Assembly: GCA_003541285.1 (NCBI GenBank)
Contig: DPMS01000306.1
Location: 1-7,456, forward strand
Direction: 5' to 3'
DNA from: Actinomycetota bacterium
Lineage (GTDB): Bacteria; Actinomycetota; Actinomycetes; Streptosporangiales; Streptosporangiaceae
Length of the DNA: 7,456 nt
This document shows, in pieces, positions 1 through 6,049 of this stretch. A program made the position numbers and the translations under genes. Below the pieces are notes generated by a model. That model had not been told where the DNA came from and did not search any database. It saw nothing but the letters and a program-made list of their open reading frames with translations. Numbering within the stretch: position 1 is the stretch's first letter; each line of letters begins with the position of its first letter.

Positions 1-1281
1 ATCGGCAAGAACATCGTCGGCGTCGTGCTCGCCTGCAACAACTTCGAGGTCATCGACCTCGGGGTCATGGTGCCGGCCGCCACCATCCTGGAAGAGGCGA
101 AGAAGCACGACGTCGACATCATCGGCCTGTCCGGGCTGATCACCCCCAGCCTGGACGAGATGGTGCATATCGCCCGTGAGATGAAGCGCCTGGGCTTCAC
201 GCTGCCCATCATGCTGGGGGGTGCGACCACCTCCAAGGCGCATACGGCCGTGAAGATCGAGCCCGAGTACGACGAGCCGGTGGTGTGGGTCAAGGATGCC
301 TCGCGCGCCGTCGGCGTGGCCCAGAACCTGATCTCCGAGGCCAAGCGCGCGGACTTCGTCGCCGGATTGAAAGACGAATACGCGCGGCTGCGCGCCCTGC
401 ACGAGGGGCGCGGCCGGGCCATGGACTTCCTGAGCCTGGATGACGCCCGCGCCAACCGCAGCGGCATCGACCTTGCCGCCGTCCCCGCAGCCCCGCACGA
501 ACTCGGGGTGCAGGTGTTCGCGCATATCCCGCTGGCCGAGATCCGGCCCTATATCGACTGGTCGCCGTTCTTCGGCGCCTGGGAGCTCAACGGCGCCTAC
601 CCGCGCATCCTCGACGATCCGCGAAAGGGCGAGGAGGCGAGAAAGCTCTATGCGGATGCGCAGCGCTGGCTGGATGCCATCGTCGCGGGGGAATGGCTGG
701 AGGCACGCGCCGTCGTCGGCCTGTTCCCGGCCCATGCCACCGAAGACGACAGCGTCGTCGTGGAGGATTCCGAGGGCGGCGAGGAGATCGGCCGCTTCCA
801 TTTCCTGCGCCAGCAGCAGGACAAGAAGGACGAGCGCGCCAACCTGTGCATGGCCGATTTCGTGGCCAGGGAGCACGATCATATCGGCGGCTTCGCCGTC
901 GCCATCGTCGGTGCCGAGGCCAAAGCGGCCGAGTTCGAGAAGCAGCACGACGACTACACCGCCATCATGATCAAGGTGCTGGCCGACCGTCTGGCCGAGG
1001 CGCTGGCCGAGTACTGGCACGCCAGGACCAGGGGAGCGCTCGGCATCGGCGGGGCCGATCCCGACGACCTGGACGGCATCTTGCGGGTGGGCTACCAGGG
1101 CTGCCGGTACTCGTTCGGCTACCCGGCCTGCCCGGATCTGGAAGACAGGGCCAAGGTCGTGCGGCTGCTCGAGCCGGAGCGGATCGGCGTCACGCTGTCG
1201 GAGGAGTTCCAGCTCGCGCCGGAACAGTCCACCGACGCGCTGATCGCCCATCACCCCGAGGCGAGGTACTTCAGCGCTTGA
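1..1281 (+). CDS. metH: Cobalamin-dependent methionine synthase, C-terminal part (5' end outside window)
   Basis: Transfers the methyl group of 5-methyltetrahydrofolate to homocysteine through methylcobalamin; cytoplasmic, last step of methionine synthesis. The frame is open from base 1, so this is a 3' fragment of 426 residues. It begins at the I-G-K-N that follows the DxHD cobalamin ligand motif, so the ligand His lies just upstream. Visible cobalamin-domain marks are NNFEVIDLGVMVP, the Ser of GLSGLITPSL (fragment residue 44) and LGGATTS (about 72-78). The AdoMet reactivation domain follows: RPYIDWSPFFGAWELNG (about 182-198; Asp186 matches the family's AdoMet-contacting Asp), AEALAEYWHAR (about 332-342) and RYSFGYPACPD (about 369-379). 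The protein ends soon after HPEARYFSA, lacking the roughly 40-residue tail that I recall for E. coli MetH. The TGA stop overlaps the next gene's start. Family assignment is very secure; the homocysteine and folate domains are not in view. Confidence 0.97.
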   Translation: MGKNIVGVVLACNNFEVIDLGVMVPAATILEEAKKHDVDIIGLSGLITPSLDEMVHIAREMKRLGFTLPIMLGGATTSKAHTAVKIEPEYDEPVVWVKDASRAVGVAQNLISEAKRADFVAGLKDEYARLRALHEGRGRAMDFLSLDDARANRSGIDLAAVPAAPHELGVQVFAHIPLAEIRPYIDWSPFFGAWELNGAYPRILDDPRKGEEARKLYADAQRWLDAIVAGEWLEARAVVGLFPAHATEDDSVVVEDSEGGEEIGRFHFLRQQQDKKDERANLCMADFVAREHDHIGGFAVAIVGAEAKAAEFEKQHDDYTAIMIKVLADRLAEALAEYWHARTRGALGIGGADPDDLDGILRVGYQGCRYSFGYPACPDLEDRAKVVRLLEPERIGVTLSEEFQLAPEQSTDALIAHHPEARYFSA

Positions 1282-2003
1282 CTAGCCAGCCGTTGCGGGC
1301 GGTGCTGTTCGACATGGACGGGCTGCTCGTGGACTCCGAGCCGCTCTGGTTTGAGACTGAATGCGCCGTCATGTCCCGGATGGGTGGCACCTGGACCCGG
1401 GCTGACCAGCTGGAGCTCACCGGCAGCACGCTGGCGGAGGGGGTCGCGATCATGCGGCGCAAAGCACCCCGCCCGGCCGACCCGGGCCTGGTCGGCCGGT
1501 GGCTGGTGGACGGCGTGACGCAGCTGGTGGCGTCGCGTGGGGTGCCGCTGCTGCCGGGAGCCGCCGAGCTGCTGGCCGAACTGGCAGCCGCCGGGATCCC
1601 ACGTGCCCTCGTGACGTCCGCGCAGCGCCAGGTCATGGACGCGGTGATCGGCGCCACCGGCCTCAGCTTCGGGGTCACGGTCTGCGGTGAGGATGTGCGC
1701 CGCGGCAAGCCCGACCCCGAGCCCTACCTGCGGGCGGCGGCGCTGCTGGGCACCGATCCCGCCGGGTGCGTCGTATTCGAGGACTCACCCCGGGGGATCG
1801 AGGCGGCGCAGGCCGCGGGCTGCCCGGTGATCGCGGTGCCCAGCGTGCCGCTGCCCGCCAGCCTGGTGCAGGCCGACCCGCCCGGCCGGGTGATCGTGAC
1901 GTCCCTGCACGAGGTTGATCTTGCCAGGATCCACGACGTGGCGAGGCTTTCCTGTCCCGGCGGGCCGTCAGGCGAAAATCCACCGTCCCCTGGCCTGCTG
2001 TGA
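1278..2003 (+). CDS. HAD-superfamily hydrolase (beta-phosphoglucomutase-like, subfamily IA)
   Basis: A 241-residue haloacid-dehalogenase-fold enzyme, probably a cytoplasmic phosphatase or phosphomutase acting on a small phosphorylated metabolite. All four HAD motifs are present: motif I FDMDG (nucleophile Asp12, acid/base Asp14), motif II LVTSA (Thr113/Ser114), motif III Lys144 in RGKPDPEPY, and motif IV VVFEDSPRG (Glu168, Asp169). The helical cap lies between motifs I and II (about 20-90), as in the subfamily that includes beta-phosphoglucomutase and phosphoglycolate phosphatase. TTG 1278 is chosen because it overlaps the metH stop (TTGA) and follows GCGAGGT at 1261-1267. TTG 1293 and GTG 1302 are possible alternatives. 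The frame stays open upstream to about 693, but that part is metH in another frame. The C-terminal 25 residues are Pro/Gly-rich and probably disordered. Coupling to metH suggests co-expression; the substrate is unknown. Confidence 0.9.
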   Translation: MTSQPLRAVLFDMDGLLVDSEPLWFETECAVMSRMGGTWTRADQLELTGSTLAEGVAIMRRKAPRPADPGLVGRWLVDGVTQLVASRGVPLLPGAAELLAELAAAGIPRALVTSAQRQVMDAVIGATGLSFGVTVCGEDVRRGKPDPEPYLRAAALLGTDPAGCVVFEDSPRGIEAAQAAGCPVIAVPSVPLPASLVQADPPGRVIVTSLHEVDLARIHDVARLSCPGGPSGENPPSPGLL

Positions 2004-2078
2004 CGGAAAAATCTTGATTCGGTCACAATCCAGGAACGACATTGCCGCAGGTCTAGCGCTTGACGGCGGCCAGGGGAC
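1985..2078. repeat. 11-bp perfect inverted repeat spanning the HAD stop codon and the ABC-operon upstream region
   Basis: GTCCCCTGGCC (1985-1995, the last HAD codons) is the exact reverse complement of GGCCAGGGGAC (2068-2078). Nested inside is a second perfect inverted repeat, TGTGAC (1999-2004, containing the HAD TGA) with GTCACA (2022-2027). The right arm also overlaps a short local hairpin, GGGGA/TCTCC around a 3-nt loop (2073-2085, one G-T pair), so the two foldings exclude each other. No T-run follows the outer right arm, so this is not a classical intrinsic terminator. It could be a readthrough attenuator, an RNA structure protecting upstream mRNA, or chance. Confidence 0.4.
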
Positions 2079-2164
2079 ATTCTCCGGGGTAGAGACCTAG
2101 CAGTCTGCCCTGGCGCCGGGCCGGTGGGCTGCTCCCGCAAGATCCGTCAGGAGATCCGTCGCCC
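2004..2164 (+). promoter_or_regulatory. Intergenic leader region of the peptide ABC operon (probable promoter, not resolved)
   Basis: This 161-bp gap separates the HAD gene from the ABC transporter genes and is the only sizeable gap before the operon, so a promoter is expected here. An A/T-rich patch (2007-2019) stands out in the GC-rich surroundings. TTGATT (2014-2019) and TTGACG (2060-2065) resemble -35 boxes, but neither has a convincing -10 at 16-18 bp; CACAAT (2024-2029) is a weak -10-like hexamer. A further inverted pair is AGGTCT (2049-2054) with AGACCT (2093-2098), each followed by AG. Near the start codon GATCCGTC occurs twice (2141-2148 and 2153-2160), with the AGGAGA Shine-Dalgarno (2149-2154) overlapping the second copy. 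No coding sequence or tRNA is seen. Confidence 0.4.
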
Positions 2165-3148
2165 ATGACCGCACCGCTTGAGTTGCCTGCGGACGCTGCG
2201 CCCGAAGCGGTCCTGGAGGGAGTCAGCAGCGCGGCGATCCAGGGGCGCTCCCTGGGCCAGATTGCCTGGCTGCGACTGCGGCGTGACAAGGTGGCGATAG
2301 GTGGCGGCGTCGTCGTGGTGCTCCTCATCCTGGTGGCGATCGTGGGGCCGTACCTGGTCGGCGACCCGACCACCTACCACGAGAATCTGATCAACGCCAC
2401 GTTCAGCAGGCCGAACGGCCCGTTCGGCGGGATCAGCTTCGCCCACCCGCTCGGGGTGGAGCCGGTGACCGGGCGGGATGTGCTGAGCCGCGTCGTCAAC
2501 GGGGCGAGGTGGTCGCTGTCGATCTCGATCCTGGCCACCTTCCTGGCCGTTTCCATCGGTACCTTCCTCGGCGTCCTGGCCGGGTATTTCGGCGGCTGGC
2601 TGGACGCGGTGCTCGCCCGCACCATGGACGTGTTCCTCGCGTTCCCGCTGCTCGTCTTCGCGCTCGCACTGGTGGGCGTCATCCCGAACCACGCCTTCGG
2701 CCTGTCCGGCAACGCGCTGCGGTTCTGCCTGCTCATCTTCGTGATCGGGTTCTTCAACTGGCCCTACATGGGCCGGATCATCCGGGGTCAGGCGCTGTCA
2801 CTGAAAGTGCGCGAGTTCGTGGACGCGGCCAGGAGCCTGGGCGCCCGGGGACCGTACATCCTGTTCCGGGAACTGCTGCCCAACCTCTGGGGGCCCATCC
2901 TGGTCTACTCGACCCTGCTGCTGCCGACCAACATCCTGTTCGAGGCGGCCCTGTCCTACCTGGGAGTCGGGCTGTACCCGCCGACCCCGACCTGGGGCGG
3001 CATGCTGTCCGACGCGGTCAACAACCAGTGGTACTCGATCGACCCGGAATTCATGCTCGTCCCCGGTCTAGCCATCTTCATCACTGTCATGGCCTTCAAC
3101 CTCTTCGGTGATGGCCTGCGGGACGCGCTCGATCCAAAGAGCCGGTGA
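2165..3148 (+). CDS. dppC: Dipeptide/oligopeptide ABC transporter permease, C-type subunit
   Basis: Inner-membrane subunit that forms half of the channel of a Dpp/Opp-class importer (327 residues, normal for the family). An N-terminal cytoplasmic stretch of about 40 residues leads into TM1 (about 44-65). Next comes the periplasm-side segment with the C-type signature LGVEPVTGRDVLSRVVNGARWSL (about 96-118). Further hydrophobic helices lie around 118-141, 153-173, 185-205, 244-265 and 297-315. The ATPase-contacting EAA loop is DAARSLGARGPYILFRELLPN (220-240), with Glu236 where many family members have His. ATG 2165 is preceded by AGGAGA at 2149-2154, 10 nt away. It is the first gene of the transporter operon, 48 bp ahead of the binding-protein gene. 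The dppC/oppC distinction and the substrate cannot be settled; related nickel or opine permeases look alike. Confidence 0.92.
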   Translation: MTAPLELPADAAPEAVLEGVSSAAIQGRSLGQIAWLRLRRDKVAIGGGVVVVLLILVAIVGPYLVGDPTTYHENLINATFSRPNGPFGGISFAHPLGVEPVTGRDVLSRVVNGARWSLSISILATFLAVSIGTFLGVLAGYFGGWLDAVLARTMDVFLAFPLLVFALALVGVIPNHAFGLSGNALRFCLLIFVIGFFNWPYMGRIIRGQALSLKVREFVDAARSLGARGPYILFRELLPNLWGPILVYSTLLLPTNILFEAALSYLGVGLYPPTPTWGGMLSDAVNNQWYSIDPEFMLVPGLAIFITVMAFNLFGDGLRDALDPKSR

Positions 3149-3179
3149 GATAAGCCACGTCTCGTTCCACAGTTACGAC

Positions 3180-3197
3180 AGGAGGAATGTCACATCA
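3180..3197 (+). promoter_or_regulatory. Strong Shine-Dalgarno for the binding-protein gene
   Basis: AGGAGG (3180-3185) is a perfect anti-SD complement and the strongest ribosome binding site in the window. It lies 11 nt from ATG 3197; the adjacent ATG 3200 would be 14 nt away. A nearer ATG at 3187 is in a different frame and too close to the SD. A strong site here fits the need for excess binding protein over permease. Confidence 0.75.
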
Positions 3198-4948
3198 TGA
3201 TGAGACGCAAAGCCCTAGGGCTTGCCTCGGTCGCCGCGGTCGCGGCGCTCGGGCTCGCAGCCTGTGGCGGCGGTTCGAGCAGTAGCGGGGGCGGCGGCAC
3301 AGCCGCCGCCTACAACGCGGCCGTTACCAGCGTGGTCAACCCGTCGACCCACAAAGGCGGCACGATCAACTACGGGATGAGCAGCACCCCGGACTCGTTC
3401 GATCCCGGCAACACCTACTACGCCTGGGTCTGGAACTTCTCCCGCCTGTACGCGCAGGCGCTGCTCACCTACAAGTCCTGCCCCGGCCAGTGCGGGCTGC
3501 AGCTTGTCCCCCGGCTCGCGACCAGCCTGGGGTCGGTCAGCAGCGACGGCCTGACCTGGACCTTCCACATCCGCCCGAACGTGAAGTTCTCCGACGGGAC
3601 CACGGTCACCTCGCAGGACGTCAAATACGCCATCGAGCGCACCTATGACCGGTCCGTCATGGCGAACGGCCCGAACTACTTCCAGGTGCTGCTCACCGAC
3701 CCGACCTACCCAGGCCCGTACAAGGACAAGACCCCGGGCAAGCTGGGCCTGACCGCGATCGACACGCCGGACGCGACCACCCTGGTGTTCCACCTCCAGC
3801 ACCCGTTCGCCGACTTCCCGTACGTGCTGGCGATGCCGCAGACGGCCCCGGTGCCGCCCGCCAAGGACACCGGCTCGAACTACCAGCTCAACATCGTGTC
3901 CACCGGCCCGTACATGTTCCAGAGCTACCAGCTCAACAAGCAGGCGGTGCTGGTCCCGAACCCGGACTGGAGCGCGGCGCAGGACCCGAACGCCAAGCAG
4001 CTGGCCAGCAAGATCGTGATCACCCTGAACATGAACGCCAACGACATCGACAACCGGCTGCTGGCGGGTGACCTGAACGTGGACGCGGCCGGCACCGGTG
4101 TGCAGACGGCGGCGCGTGCCAAGATCCTGTCCAGCCCGTCGCTGATGAAGCAGGCCGATGACCCGGTCAACGGCTTCCAGTTCTTCACCTACATCAACAC
4201 CAAGGTGCCGCCGCTGAACAACGTCAACTGCCGTCAGGCGATCCTGTACGCCTACAACAAGCAGTCGATGCAGACCGCCTACGGCGGGCCGGTGCAGGGC
4301 CAGATCGCGACCACCGCGATGCCGCCGAACATCGAGGGCTATCAGTCGTTCGACCTGTACAACGCGAAGAGCAAGCCCACCGGTGACGTCGCGGCGGCCA
4401 AGGCGGCACTGGCCAAGTGCGGCCAGCCGAACGGGTTCTCGACCACGATGGCCTACCGCAGTGACCGGCCACGTGAGGCCCAGGTCGCCCAGTCGCTGCA
4501 GCAGTCACTGGCCGCGGTCGGGATCAAGCTGACCCTGCAGGGCTTCCCGTCGGGCACCTACTACACCGACTTCTCCGGCGCGCCCAAGTACGTGCACCAG
4601 CACGGCCTCGGGCTCAACATCGGCGGCTGGGGTGCTGACTGGCCGGACGGCTACGGGTTCCTCGACGAACTGTTCAACGGGAACGCCATCGTGCCGACCG
4701 GGAACACCAACATTTCGGAGCTGAACGACCCAACGGTCAACAGCCTGTTCACCAAGGCGACGACGACCACCAGCGTGTCCGCCAGGAACGCGATCTGGGC
4801 CCAGATCGACAAGGCGGTCATGCAGCAGGCGGTCATCGTCCCCGGGGTGTACGCGAAGGCTCTGCTGTACCGGAGCCCGAACTTGACCAACGTCTACGTC
4901 CAGCCGTACTACGGGATGTACAACTACGCCGTACTCGGCACGAAGTAG
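3197..4948 (+). CDS. dppA: Family 5 extracellular solute-binding lipoprotein of the peptide ABC transporter
   Basis: Captures the substrate outside the membrane and delivers it to the B/C permease. The 583 residues begin with a lipoprotein signal peptide: MMRRK, a hydrophobic core, and lipobox LAAC with Cys23 as the lipidated residue. A Gly/Ser-rich linker follows (24-34). The SBP_bac_5 fold is recognisable from GGTINYGMSSTPDSFDP (54-70), the segment LATSLGSVSSDGLTWTF (107-123) with HIRPNVKFSDG (124-134) and VTSQDVKYAIER (137-148), and C-terminal GGWGADWPDGYGF (476-488). Besides Cys23 there are four cysteines: C95 and C99 (CPGQC), and C345 and C408, possibly two disulfides. ATG 3197 follows a perfect AGGAGG. 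It lies between the two permease genes. Downstream is a large hairpin that may protect this transcript. Substrate (peptide, or another family-5 ligand) is unknown; dppA is a family-level label. Confidence 0.93.
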   Translation: MMRRKALGLASVAAVAALGLAACGGGSSSSGGGGTAAAYNAAVTSVVNPSTHKGGTINYGMSSTPDSFDPGNTYYAWVWNFSRLYAQALLTYKSCPGQCGLQLVPRLATSLGSVSSDGLTWTFHIRPNVKFSDGTTVTSQDVKYAIERTYDRSVMANGPNYFQVLLTDPTYPGPYKDKTPGKLGLTAIDTPDATTLVFHLQHPFADFPYVLAMPQTAPVPPAKDTGSNYQLNIVSTGPYMFQSYQLNKQAVLVPNPDWSAAQDPNAKQLASKIVITLNMNANDIDNRLLAGDLNVDAAGTGVQTAARAKILSSPSLMKQADDPVNGFQFFTYINTKVPPLNNVNCRQAILYAYNKQSMQTAYGGPVQGQIATTAMPPNIEGYQSFDLYNAKSKPTGDVAAAKAALAKCGQPNGFSTTMAYRSDRPREAQVAQSLQQSLAAVGIKLTLQGFPSGTYYTDFSGAPKYVHQHGLGLNIGGWGADWPDGYGFLDELFNGNAIVPTGNTNISELNDPTVNSLFTKATTTTSVSARNAIWAQIDKAVMQQAVIVPGVYAKALLYRSPNLTNVYVQPYYGMYNYAVLGTK

Positions 4949-4982
4949 TCCCGCGGTCCGCTTAGCCAGGAGAAGAGAGCAG

Positions 4983-5045
4983 GTGAGAGGCGCTGGTGCC
5001 CGGCGGGGACGAGTCCCGGCCGGGCACCAGCGCCGCACGCAGTGA
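4983..5045 (+). CDS. Putative 20-residue Arg-rich leader peptide, coupled to permease B
   Basis: Small ORF of 20 codons plus TGA: GTG start at 4983, AGGAG Shine-Dalgarno at 4968-4972 with ideal 10-nt spacing, and stop TGA (5043-5045) overlapping the permease B start GTG (5042-5044) as GTGA. Six of 20 residues are Arg (positions 2, 7, 8, 10, 17, 18), with AGA, a codon usually rare in high-GC actinobacteria, as codon 2. The ORF covers the entire 4989-5034 hairpin, so its translation would melt the stem and deliver ribosomes to the permease B start, which has no Shine-Dalgarno of its own. I recognise no homologue and suggest no function for the peptide itself. The Arg-rich composition is also what GC-rich noncoding DNA tends to give in this frame, so the placement of SD, start and stop carries the argument. 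Confidence 0.5.
   Translation: MRGAGARRGRVPAGHQRRTQ
4989..5034 (+). promoter_or_regulatory. Very stable intergenic hairpin between binding-protein and permease B genes
   Basis: The 5' arm 4989-5004 pairs perfectly with 5019-5034 (16 bp, mostly G-C). A single G/G mismatch (5005/5018) follows, then four more pairs (5006-5009 with 5014-5017) closed by a CGAG tetraloop. The 3' arm ends 7 nt before the permease B GTG. No T-run follows (GCACGCAGTG), so it is not a standard intrinsic terminator. Plausible roles are protecting the 3' end of the binding-protein mRNA, partial attenuation, or gating permease B translation. The structure is directly visible; the role is inferred by analogy with the hairpins known after binding-protein genes such as malE. 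Confidence 0.85.
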
Positions 5046-6049
5046 TCACATTCATCATCCGGCGCCTGATCACCACGGTCTTCCTGCTGATCGTGGTCAG
5101 CATGATCACCTTCGCCATCTTCTTCCTGATCCCGCGGCTGGCGGGCCAGACCTCCTATCAGCTCGCGGCCACCTACGTGGGCCGTAATCCCACCGCCGCC
5201 TCGATCAAGGCGATCGAGGCGAAGCTCGGCCTCGACCAGCCTCTGCCTGTCCAGTACGGCCGGTTCCTGCGCGGCATCGTGCTCGGCGCGCACTACGACG
5301 CCGGCCCCAACAAGACCTACTGCCCACCCCCGTGCTTCGGGTACTCCTTCCGCAGCCAGCAGCCAGTCTGGCCGCAGATGGTCAGCGACGCGCCGGTCAC
5401 GATCTCCCTCGCCATCGGGGCGGCGGTGCTCTGGCTGGCCGGTGGGGTGACGATCGGGGTCGTGTCCGCGCTGAGGCGCGGCAGCTTCTTCGACCGGTTC
5501 TCCATGGGCGTGGCGCTGGCCGGCGTCTCGCTGCCCATCTTCTTCACCGGGCTGATCTCCCTTGAGCTGTTCAGCTACAAGTGGCCTATCTTCCCGAACG
5601 TCCAGTTCGTGCCCTTCACCCAGAATCCGTTCCTGTGGGCCTGGAACCTGGTCCTGCCCTGGGTGACCCTCGCATTTCTCTACGCGGCCCTGTACGCCAG
5701 GCTGACCCGGGCGGGCATGCTGGAGACGATGGGTGAGGACTATATCCGCACCGCCCGGGCCAAGGGGCTGGCGGAGCGCAAGGTGATCACCAAGCATGGC
5801 CTGCGGGCTGCCCTGACCCCGATCGTCACGATCTTCGGCATGGACCTCGGCCTGCTGCTCGGCGGGGCGGTGCTCACCGAGACCACCTTCTCGCTCCACG
5901 GCCTGGGCCTGTTCACGATCGAGGCGATCCAGAACCAGGACTTCCCCGAGATCATGGGCGTCACCATGCTGGCAACGTTCTTCATCGTCCTGGCCAACCT
6001 GGTGGTGGATATCCTCTACGCGGTGGTGGATCCGAGAGTGAGGCACTGA
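5042..6049 (+). CDS. dppB: Dipeptide/oligopeptide ABC transporter permease, B-type subunit
   Basis: Second membrane subunit of the importer (335 residues, typical length). The N-terminus VITFIIRRLITTVFLLIVV is the usual B-subunit opening, with TM1 at about 9-30. A long extracytoplasmic region (about 31-117) follows, containing KLGLDQPLPVQY (61-72) and FGYSFRSQQPVW (99-110). The remaining helices are around 119-143, 155-178, 200-220, 260-281 and 305-327. The EAA loop for ATPase contact is YIRTARAKGLAERKVITKHGLRAALTP (234-260). An extracytoplasmic CPPPC (Cys94, Cys98) precedes FGYSF. GTG 5042 is the only usable start: the frame is open back to the upstream TAG but offers no ATG, GTG or TTG. No Shine-Dalgarno lies within reach, and the start overlaps the stop of a 20-codon leader ORF. 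It ends in a one-base overlap (TGATG) with the ATPase gene. Confidence 0.92.
   Translation: MITFIIRRLITTVFLLIVVSMITFAIFFLIPRLAGQTSYQLAATYVGRNPTAASIKAIEAKLGLDQPLPVQYGRFLRGIVLGAHYDAGPNKTYCPPPCFGYSFRSQQPVWPQMVSDAPVTISLAIGAAVLWLAGGVTIGVVSALRRGSFFDRFSMGVALAGVSLPIFFTGLISLELFSYKWPIFPNVQFVPFTQNPFLWAWNLVLPWVTLAFLYAALYARLTRAGMLETMGEDYIRTARAKGLAERKVITKHGLRAALTPIVTIFGMDLGLLLGGAVLTETTFSLHGLGLFTIEAIQNQDFPEIMGVTMLATFFIVLANLVVDILYAVVDPRVRH

Noticed and set aside
693..1277. Upstream in-frame extension of the HAD gene
   Set aside because: Overlaps the well-conserved metH AdoMet domain in another frame; low-complexity Arg/Gly-rich product with no HAD features before motif I.
2060..2095. TTGACG plus TAGAGA as a -35/-10 promoter
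   Set aside because: The spacer would be 24 bp, well outside the 16-18 bp range; kept only as a weak -35-like hexamer in the leader-region entry.
2141..2160. GATCCGTC direct repeat as an insertion-site duplication
   Set aside because: Only 8 bp, with 4 bp between copies and no inserted element; too short to support mobile-element activity.
4989..5034. Hairpin as an intrinsic terminator
   Set aside because: No T-rich tract follows the stem, and the downstream genes with tight overlaps must be transcribed from upstream since no other promoter is evident. Partial attenuation cannot be excluded.
4996..5187. GTG-initiated plus-strand frame of 63 codons over the hairpin
   Set aside because: Runs out of frame through the permease B N-terminus and lacks a suitably placed Shine-Dalgarno; the 4983 ORF fits SD spacing and the stop/start overlap better.
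4505..6046. Long open frame of 513 codons on the minus strand
   Set aside because: It is antisense to the end of the binding protein and all of permease B, both clear families. Its Arg/Gly/Asp/His-rich product shows no recognisable fold and reflects GC-rich third-position bias.
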